In this document: piece after piece, positions 56,314-64,000 of the stretch
Numbering within the stretch: the first letter of the stretch is position 1
Layout of the letters: each line of letters begins with the position of its first letter
Assembly: GCA_035772405.1 (NCBI GenBank)
Contig: JAYKKM010000222.1
Coordinates: forward strand, 893,501 to 957,500
Length of the DNA: 64,000 nucleotides
Direction of reading: 5' to 3'
From: Chrysogorgia sp. JL179-B06
Lineage: Eukaryota > Cnidaria > Anthozoa > Scleralcyonacea > Chrysogorgiidae
Position numbers and translations under genes: made by a program
Notes under the pieces: generated by a model
The model's input: only the letters and a program-made list of their open reading frames with translations
Told to the model about the DNA's origin: nothing
The model's database searches: none

Positions 56314-59300
56314 TCATCAGTGATGACAGTTTCTGTTATGCCAACTGTCATGCGAACTGTCGTGTACTGATATTAAAAGAGCACTTTGTGTGACCAGCTG
56401 CATGGTGCTCTTTTCCGACCACGAGGGAGGTTGAAAAACAAGCTGCCCCTTTGTTACAATAATAATACATAGTTTCCAACAAAGTGTGATTGTTGTTTTG
56501 TCGTTCCCTGTTCAATAGCATGGATAATTGAATACTATTTTTCCTAACAAGCTGTGATATGTTTGTCTAATTTAAGCATTACTTAAATGTTTTCTGAATT
56601 ATGGTCATGTATCGACACTTTAATACAATACTTCATTCAGTGCATATTCTTGCGCACAAAATAGTTTTCACATTTAGAAATACAAATACAAGAGAAATAT
56701 TATGGGCAGTGATAAAACGCGGATACGGATGGCTCGTTTCGGACGCTGTCATACTATATCTAGAAATTTACACCGCCCTAATAATCATCTCGGTAAAAAA
56801 TGTCAGTAAACGTATTCCGCTTTAATTTTCTGCGAAAACAATCTTGTGCCTAATAATGTGTGTTCGAATGTAGTATTAAAGCGTTGAAACTGACCAAACT
56901 TAGTTTAGTTATGCGCACCCATTTATACTGTTATGAAACATATATATAATCTACTATTATATCTATAATTAAACCTTATCTTGTTAGAACAATTCGCGCC
57001 GACCTAAACTGAATACCGGCGCCTAAAAGTTTATCTAAATTATCGTAGTCTACCATTGTTCTGTGACAAGGTACAGAATTCCTGTCGCATTTTTAATTAC
57101 CATTTTGTTATCAGATTCCTTAAAGGCTTTTTGTTGTCTTTAATTAGAATGACTTTACACAGGCACAGATGCTAGTTTAATTAAATTGAGCATGATTAGC
57201 ATTCAATTTAAGCTAAGAAGAACCCTTTGATTTATTAAATAACTACCCTTTAAAGTCGAATTGCTTCTTAAATACTTTATGAAACTGTAAAATAATATAA
57301 CGATTATGTAGCTTATGATATCTCCTATCTTACCATGTCAATTTAGTTAGGAACTATAAGGTTATTTAATATACGGAAAAACTTTTCAACCGACTTGCCT
57401 TGGCCAGCGCATTCTAGAGCAACCCCTCTATTTGGTCGAGCAACAGACTCAGTCCAAATCCACCTGATTGGTTGATCTACGATTACAGTTATATCAATCA
57501 CATTTACCCGCCGAAAAAGCATAAAAGAAAGCGCCACTCCCTGAACTAGCAGAGAGAACAGAGACCAGAGAGAACAGAGACCAGAGAGAACAGAGACCAG
57601 AGAGAACAGAGACCAGAGAGAACAGAATATCCAGACCGAAGAACAGAACATGGCCAGAAATTCGCGACATTTGAGCCTGCACGTTTTGTCAGCGCTTAAG
57701 TACAGCGCATGAATACTCAGAACATTTCGTGATATACGATCCGGCGGTTTCTCAATATCCCGCTGGTTTCGTCTGGCTTTCAGCCTTCTTAGGATTCTCC
57801 AAAAGTTGTCCGAAACCTATAACTCAGCGGCAAATATATCTAAAATAATGCGCGCATCGCTCTTCAAACCATGCTAACTATAACACAGGTAGATAACAAG
57901 CTTCAATTAGATGCGACATGAGTTGTGATACTGAAACGTCTCGCAGAATTATGACGATTTTAAAACACGAAGATTTCGTTTGCGTATCCAGTCATGAGTT
58001 GGTCATAGTAAACTGTAGAGAACTAACATCATTTCATATATTTTCTGGGCGACAAGCGAAAATTTACCATTAGCGCCCAATTTTTACCCCATGATATTCT
58101 TCAACATGTACCTTAACAAGATCCGATTTCGCATATTGAGAAACAGTACATCTTCTTTGTCTATTTCAATAAAATACGCGCGCTCCAGTCCAATATAATC
58201 TTATAGAGAAATTGTGTAAATTGACCCCAGATCAGTGTTGCGCAACCGCATGTCGCGTATTTCTAGCAATAAGGAACCTTAGAGAACCTTAGAGAACTTC
58301 TTGAACCTTGAACCTTGAATCTTGAACTTTATCCTTTGAACATTATTCTTTGAACATTATTCTTTTTAACCTATTGTCATTGAACTGTTGTCGTTGAATT
58401 GTATTTTGATTTGTCCAGTAACATTCGTAGTCTGTAATAAAGATCCTGCTCCTCTACAAACCGTGTCAGCTCTACCATTATTCAAGCTAATTACCCTCTA
58501 TAACAATACTATTCAAACCGCGCTAATGACAATCACCTTGTACTGATTGCAGAATATCAAGTATATTCCATGCGTAATTCTATCAGTGGCGAAATTCTGC
58601 GAGGAAATTACAATGTAATGTTAAGAATAACTTTTCCTCAAACAAAGCTTCGCGCGACGAGTAAAATTGTTGACTCTATAGTATAGTTCTCTATTCAGCT
58701 ATGCTGGGTGTGGGGTATATATACAGAAATATTTATATTTCCACTTCTTTCATGTTTAGGAGGGCTTTTTCAGTATGGATTCGACAAGCACGAAGCGCGA
58801 TTTCCTCAAAATGCTGAACGCGACTTACGGGGGTGGTAACTTCACTTGCTCCCTAAATGACAGGGAAATGAGCGAATACATCCAATTTAGGAAGAGAAGT
58901 GATACCGTTGCAAGAAAAGAGATAGCAGCTATTATGGGGAAACAACGAGATGCGGATATTTGGATATTAAACAACGAATGCTTCATCGACCAAGATGGAA
59001 TGTTGATGGATTCATCAACGAGCACTTATATATGGTTGTCGAACTTATATCAGCATCCACGCATCGCTCCACTTAATAGCAGATGCGAGGTGGTAAGACC
59101 ACTATCGCCATTATCCTTGCAGCCCCTAATCCTGCAGTTGTTCCCGCTTATGGAGCATAACACCTTCAGCTGCATACTAATGTTAGGTGCAGCGGCAATG
59201 TCCATGCACTATAAGACAATTATCGACGTTTAAAAGAACTGTCCTGTAACAGTTGCTTTTGGCTCCTCGGGTACTGGCAAGACTACGGCATTGCTAGCAG

Positions 59301-60215
59301 CATTAAGTACACTTGGCGCCCATAAACACAACTTTTACTCTCGCGGTACAAAGGAGAGTTATTTGTCAATACTGTCTAACCAGACAGTGCCAATTGGCCT
59401 AGATGATCCGCAGTCGAACAAGAATGTCAGCGAGCTACTGATTGATCTATATGGCGGGGCGAAGAACACCAGCATTAGACACGGAGCCAATCAGCCAGTG
59501 GCAACCATAATTGCAACAGCCAATTTCACTCCGACAGAGAGTGCACGGTATGTAATTAAACATAACTAAAATGTGCAATATGCAACATCAGTTGTACCCC
59601 TACCCGGCCGGAGCAACAGTAATAAATAGTACGTCGTTTAGATTTTGATTATTATCAAGGAATACTGTGTATAACAAAATAAAATCAGTTTCTCGGCTTC
59701 TTGAAAAAAGACAGTTTACATTGTAAATGCCGTTTTACAGGATGAGTTGCAAGTTATCTTTATCCGCCATGAGCTTCGACAAGGAAGATTATTACTTCTT
59801 GTTAAAATAATAACGTACTGATATACTGTAGGTCCATCGAGCGACGCGAGGGTGATAATCTCGCTGCGGCAGGGATCTATTTCTCACGAAACGTTTGTAT
59901 ATATATATATTTATTTCAGCGAAGCATGGTAGGACCAACTCTTTATAAAGAGGTGAAAAGTCGTTTTGAGTGATCCTTTGAATAGGACAATATTTGGGCA
60001 GTCAACGCTAAGCGGCCATTGGCGATTTGTGATCTGACGAACTACATAAACAGGTTTTTACGAAGGGTGTGCACGTTTGTGCAATATATTAGGCACGTAT
60101 GTTATGTATTTAGGCTTGCTAATTCCAAATATGTTTTCAGAATTGAAAACGGTTAAACATGTGATCGAGATAACGTCAGGGCCCTGGGGACCATGGATGG
60201 GGAAAAGAAACTCTA

Positions 60216-60248
<33 letters not shown>

Positions 60249-63200
60249 GGGGGGGGGGGGGGGGGTGGTCGAGGGGTTATTGCGTACACGTATTTCTAGT
60301 AGTCCTATTTCGCAATGTGTCTACTGCAGTCTTTAGTAATTTAATATTTTATTCTGGCTAACCTAGACGATTTTATATACTCGTCAAACCAGGGCGACAA
60401 AATGGAGATTAAAAATACGCAACTTAATTTCACTTCATATGATTGATTCTAGGTATGCGTCTCGTTGCCTTCTCATCCCTTTCAATGAACCGTGTATCGA
60501 TATAAACACTGACGAAAAGAGAAACGGTTACCACCGCGTCACATCCGCAATGGACATGGCATCTGGCAGTGTGGGCTATATCATAAGTCTCAATGAGACA
60601 TACAAGGATGAGGGGCAGCTCTACATCAGAAGCACCATCGAACCATACGTGGCGGATGTTTTGAAAGGTGCATTTCCAAGAGTTCATCGAGGTTATTCTA
60701 CTCTGCTCTGGTTTACTTTACAGGTATGCAGCATAGCTTCTCACATTGCAACGTACTGCGTTACATTATTATAATGAGTATAAAAAACCCAAACCGGCAT
60801 AAAATAATTAGTATTCTTGTGGTAGTTTGAAAGTCCTAGACACCTCTGAGCCACGGATGCGTAAAAAAACATGGTTTTATACACCTCTGCAAATTAACAT
60901 AACTCTAAATGCATGGTGAAAGTATTTTGAAAAGCTTTTTCTCTTCCTATTGCTCAGAAGTGTCCATAGGGCTTTCAAACTACCACAATAGGTTGTTTTA
61001 AAAAAATACTAATTATTTTATACCGGTTTGGTTTTTTTTTATACACACTGTTACTGTATAGTTATAAGAGTATGGTGCAGGTGATATTAGTCATGGTACA
61101 CACGCTAATTTTTGACATCGGTTTCTTCACGCAACATCAGTGCAACATCAAATTTCTCTGGAAACCTTAATTTCCGCAATTTGCCGTATATTTAATAACA
61201 AAATTTTATTTGTAATCGATAGAATCACGGCTATAATGTATATATAGGATATATTCAACGGTAAATTAATGTAGTTTTATAAATACTCTTATTTAGATAC
61301 TGAAAGGCTGTGAACTGGATTTCCTCGAGGAAGAGCTTTTTCAGTACTTTGAAACTGCAATTGCTGATTGCGTTACAGCTCATCAAAGTATGAATAGCCA
61401 CAAAAAGGGGAATGTTGCCAGGCAAAAAGTAAATGTCAGTGTCAACGAGAGTAAAACACTTCTGAACCCTGAAGAGCTAGGCGAACTGTTGAGCACAAAC
61501 ATGAACAAACTTTCGCCACAGCAGGTTCGTACCACAGTCTTTCGATTGTAAATATTATACTTCGTTTAGGTACGATTTGTTACTCATTTATGTTGTTTTA
61601 TAATAAGTCTAAAGGGGTCATACACGCAATTTTCAACAATAATTTCCCGATATGGGCAGGTTATGTTGCGACTACCCAGTTCCCTTTTGCCTTAAATTGC
61701 TCGGACTGACATATTTATGCCTTGTCGTGAAATTGTTAGCAGGCGTGACGTAATGGGGGGGGGGGGGGGGGGGTCCCGCTCATATCTAAATTCTGCTATC
61801 TCTTAGCTTTCGTCTCGTATATTAGACGCGTTGTTTCATGCTTTAATTTATCGCGCGTTTTCTCATTTCCATGCAGCATATGACGCCAAACAACAGCCAA
61901 GCGGCTAAATACAAAATTTGGCAAATTCGCGTCGCGGGTGAAACTTAATGCCTATTTATCCAACACCAAGAGATACAGGCTACTAACAGAACATCGACCT
62001 CTTGCCTCCTCTGTAGGCAACTCTATGACTACTGATGCCGCTAAACGCTATGTAGAATTTCGCCCAAAAGGCTGCGCACATAGCTAGAAAGACACAGAGT
62101 TTCCTACGAAGCAAGCGTGATCAGGGCGAAACAAGACTTTGACTCAGTCTTCCGAACAAACCACCAAAAGTTTGTAAACATTTTCCAGATCAATTATTAA
62201 AGTGTAAAAGTGGATTTCTAGAATCAATAAATACACTCGTTTTACGAAAATGATAATTATACGGATACCCGGCCATAATTGTATTGATTGGTATATTATA
62301 GGCACATTTCTTATTACATTTCAGATTTTGACATTTTGTAGAGCTGGTATGAAGCACAATGGGAAGGAGGCCATTGCTATTCATTACTATGAAGAACAAG
62401 CTGAGTTTCTTTTACCATATATTGGTAAGATCCGCGCTTACTTGAAGCGGACCAATAATGGAGAAGGAAACGTCTCAAGGAACTTTTTGGATAATAAGTT
62501 CGTCGACAGACAGGATGTCACTTCGGTAATTAATATGATTACACTTATAAATTATTTTGAGTGAACACGATATTTGATAGATACAAATCGCCCACAAAAA
62601 TCGTTAGAGCTTGAAAAAAAGGTTTTTCTCATGCACTTCCAATTTCGGGGGAACAAGCTTAAGGTGATTCATTATATTAGTATCAGTTAAACTATGCAAC
62701 AAAGGGTTCTGAGGATTTATGGTGAAGGTAAATTTCGAGTTTTTAAATATATACATTTTAAGACCAAACCGGGACCAGTTGCGAAAAATGCAACTTCAAG
62801 GCCTTCCGGCTGGAATTGAACCCGAGACCCTGCGATGCTAGTGCAGTGCTCTGCAACCATTGAGCTACGGAAGCCATTGCCGAGAGCCTTAGTGGTGGTA
62901 ATGCCGCGATAAGATTTAGAGTATATTACAAGTAATATTTGGCATTTCACTCGATCAAATTACATGTTCTAAGGATTTATGGTGAAGGAAAATTTCGAGT
63001 GTTGGAATAATACATTTTAAGACCAAACCGGGACCAGTTGTGAAAAATGCAACTTCGCCCTGACCACTGAAATATTACTTGTAATATATAGTACTTCTTG
63101 CAGCTTTACTGATTTACTGAGATCTATTATTGTGGATACGGCTTTTTAGGTTATTTTTACAGGAGATTTGAAAAATGATAAAAAGAAGAAATGTGACATT

Positions 63201-63981
63201 ATTTCCCTTCAAATATTCTCAAATGAACAAAGAGAGGACATATTAAGAGGTTTGTACGGAAGTCGAAATACAATCACTAGCACAACGGAAAATTAGTCAT
63301 GTATACGGCAGTGTAGAAATTTATAGCTTATTGTGTTGGTTTGCCATTGGAAAATTAGGCAATGGATTCGAACGCCCTATATAGGTTCTAGTTTGGTTTG
63401 CAATTTAATATTTCCATGCATTGGCTAGCACAGCACACAGTGATAATAATAAAATGTTACTGATCATATGACATATTATTATTTCATTTTTAATTACAGC
63501 TATAAAGCGAAAGCAAACTCCATTACTGCAAGAGGGTAAGCTAACAATATGTTTGGTATCATCGGATTGTTAAAATGTAATACTCCTGCAACCATGCATG
63601 AAAAAATGGCGCTCATGCATATCGTGTTTAACTATTGACCTTGGTCATGCATGTATACATTCGCGTGATTTTAATGTAGATCGACTATACATACACAATG
63701 GCGTCACACGCAAGGTCCTGGATATACTTCAGTAAACGATATACCTATATATTATAGATAACGTTGAAGTGTCCAGAATAGAAGAAACCGAGGATGTTCC
63801 ACAAGAACAACCAAATTCTGGTAAATGTTTTTACATTGAAGCAAATACATGTATTTTTTGCATGTATAATATTTGTATTCAATATACGAGCTCGAGCCAA
63901 ACGCGAGAGATTGAGTGGCCGCCTTTTAGCGTAAAATTTACTATAAATATATATATTTATAATTTTGTTGTAGATATATAG
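55462..63981 (+). CDS. Ten-exon gene: DUF927-like P-loop NTPase (about 604 codons, one in-frame stop)
   Basis: Coding parts: 55462-55500, 55974-56182, 58774-59547, 60453-60723, 61297-61524, 62325-62424, 63163-63249, 63500-63535, 63758-63820, 63974-63981. All intron phases agree and the sum (1,815 nt) is divisible by three. Walker A is GSSGTGKT (residues 246-253), Walker B-like IGLDDP (DD at 293-294), a sensor-1-like ATANF (N333), and an Arg-containing RYASRCLLIPF after it. The part before Walker A (GVVNKKTGRYTP..., then IWILNNECFIDQDGML) resembles the organisation of DUF927 phage/plasmid helicases, and I recall similar unnamed cnidarian proteins. Codon 236 (59231-59233) is TAA. The last exons are short and tentative. 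Confidence 0.7.
55974..56182 (+). CDS. NTPase gene exon 2
   Basis: Acceptor TTCCACCAG, donor GTAAGC. Encodes FVDDAENHTFGVVNKKTGRY and VTSQDLTGYICLVQGEN, with no stop; ends in phase 2. Confidence 0.7.
56183..58773 (+). other. Intron 2, with repeats
   Basis: Contains a TA run (56273-56306), a five-unit 17-bp repeat AGAGAACAGAGACCAG (57545-57625), and a segment ending in TAATAAAGATCCTGCTCC (about 58436-58453) that could be the end of a solo LTR; I could not find the other LTR border. No supported gene. Confidence 0.4.
58774..59547 (+). CDS. NTPase gene exon 3 (Walker A and B; carries TAA at 59231)
   Basis: Acceptor CTTTTTCAG before 58774 restores phase; donor GTATGT at 59548. One reading frame runs through 258 codons with a single stop. 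The stop lies between MHYKTIIDV and KNCPVTVAFG, both in the same frame and both family-like, so it is a point nonsense change and not a missed intron. Confidence 0.8.
59548..60452 (+). other. Intron 3 with poly-G run
   Basis: A G-run of over 50 bases, broken once by A and once by T, at 60217-60267. The block TCTATTTCTCACGAAACG + TTTGTATATATA at 59877 also occurs in intron 2 (56248). Non-coding. Confidence 0.5.
60453..60723 (+). CDS. NTPase gene exon 4
   Basis: Acceptor GATTCTAG, donor CAG|GTATGC. Begins YASRCLLIPFNEPCID, the segment after sensor 1; ends YSTLLWFTLQ in phase 0. Confidence 0.75.
60783..61040. mobile_element. MITE in intron 4
   Basis: Inverted arms AAACCGGCATAAAATAATTA ... TAGTTTGAAAG and complement (60952-61031). 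No ORF. Confidence 0.7.
61297..61524 (+). CDS. NTPase gene exon 5
   Basis: Acceptor TTATTTAG, donor CAG|GTTCGT (weak). 76 codons, acidic helical text (CELDFLEEELFQYFETAI), phase 0 both ends. Confidence 0.65.
61525..62324 (+). other. Intron 5
   Basis: Has a G-run (61756-61773). About 61870-62170 shows degraded coding-like text, possibly an old insertion. No supported gene. Confidence 0.35.
62325..62424 (+). CDS. NTPase gene exon 6
   Basis: Acceptor ACATTTCAG, donor G|GTAAGA (strong). ILTFCRAGMKHNGKEAIAIH follows on in phase from exon 5. Confidence 0.65.
62691..63070 (-). repeat. Two tRNA-derived SINEs in intron 6
   Basis: A full copy (tRNA-like head at 62800-62875, with A and B boxes) and a truncated copy (62938-63070), same family as at 3761. 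Confidence 0.8.
63163..63249 (+). CDS. NTPase gene exon 7
   Basis: Acceptor TTTTTACAG, donor GTTTGT (weak). Lys-rich: NDKKKKCDIISLQIF. Phase 1 in and out. Confidence 0.5.
63500..63535 (+). CDS. NTPase gene exon 8 (36 nt)
   Basis: Acceptor TTAATTACAG, donor GTAAGC. IKRKQTPLLQE; phase 1 preserved. Confidence 0.45.
63758..63820 (+). CDS. NTPase gene exon 9 (63 nt)
   Basis: Acceptor TATTATAG, donor GTAAAT. Acidic text VEVSRIEETEDVPQEQPNS; phase 1 preserved. Confidence 0.45.
63974..63981 (+). CDS. NTPase gene possible last exon
   Basis: Acceptor TTGTTGTAG, then in phase D-I-stop (TAG 63979-63981). Very short; the true 3' end may lie beyond the window. Confidence 0.25.
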
Positions 63982-64000
63982 AGAATTTAATTTTTACCAT

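Noticed and set aside
59080..59130. A mini-intron (GTAAGA...TTGCAG, 30 bp) in exon 3
   Set aside because: Too short for splicing, and reading through keeps the frame that later meets the Walker A region.
62425..62564. Continuation of exon 6 into IRAYLKRTNNGEGN...
   Set aside because: The donor GTAAGA at 62425 is strong and only splicing there gives the right phase for exon 7. The longer frame ends in a stop and is kept only as an alternative.

Overview
The window is nuclear DNA of an invertebrate animal, most likely a cnidarian. Genes are sparse, AT-rich and split by introns with GT..AG borders. Three coding loci are of animal signalling type: a Hedgehog gene, a Frizzled cysteine-rich-domain gene and a MyD88-like death-domain gene. 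Most of the rest is transposons, SINEs, satellites and fold-back elements. Every similarity is by reading and from memory; no search was run.

Layout. 1-10060: a tandem duplication (unit about 4.38 kb) of a minus-strand CR1/L2-type LINE, tRNA-derived SINEs and a Penelope-like GIY-YIG fragment, followed by an inverted copy of that fragment. 10300-17350: non-autonomous DNA transposons (several with clear 8-bp target duplications), a pair of hammerhead ribozymes, a BEL/Pao remnant and a 21-bp minisatellite. 17409-19925 (minus): 5' exons of a MyD88-like gene. 20530-25480: fold-back and hAT-like elements and a broken Mutator-like transposase. 25851-30180: a compact virus-like cassette (C2H2 finger plus packaging-type ATPase, pX-like basic protein, acidic zinc protein, and a 158-residue Cys/His protein) recalling Polinton/adintovirus genes, largely enclosed by about 200-bp inverted repeats. 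31250-35950: satellites, a long-armed fold-back element and LINE 3' ends. 35952-36504 (minus): Frizzled-CRD protein. 37014-38053 (minus): Hedgehog. 38900-43090: a 4-kb fold-back structure with satellite arms. 43100-48860: LINE tail, hAT element, KDZ-like fragment, fold-back element. 49030-53170: a 4.1-kb TGGTGGTT satellite. 54041-63981 (plus): a ten-exon gene for a DUF927-like P-loop NTPase.

Nearly every coding sequence, including two almost identical LINE copies, is broken by single-base insertions or deletions, often in homopolymers. The two LINE copies are broken at different sites. This looks at least partly like base-level assembly error, so 'pseudogene' calls should be held loosely.

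The parts most worth following are the virus-like cassette at 25.8-30.2 kb, the intron-rich NTPase gene at 55.4-64 kb, the tandem hammerhead ribozymes at 12.6-12.9 kb, and the adjacent Hedgehog and Frizzled-CRD genes.
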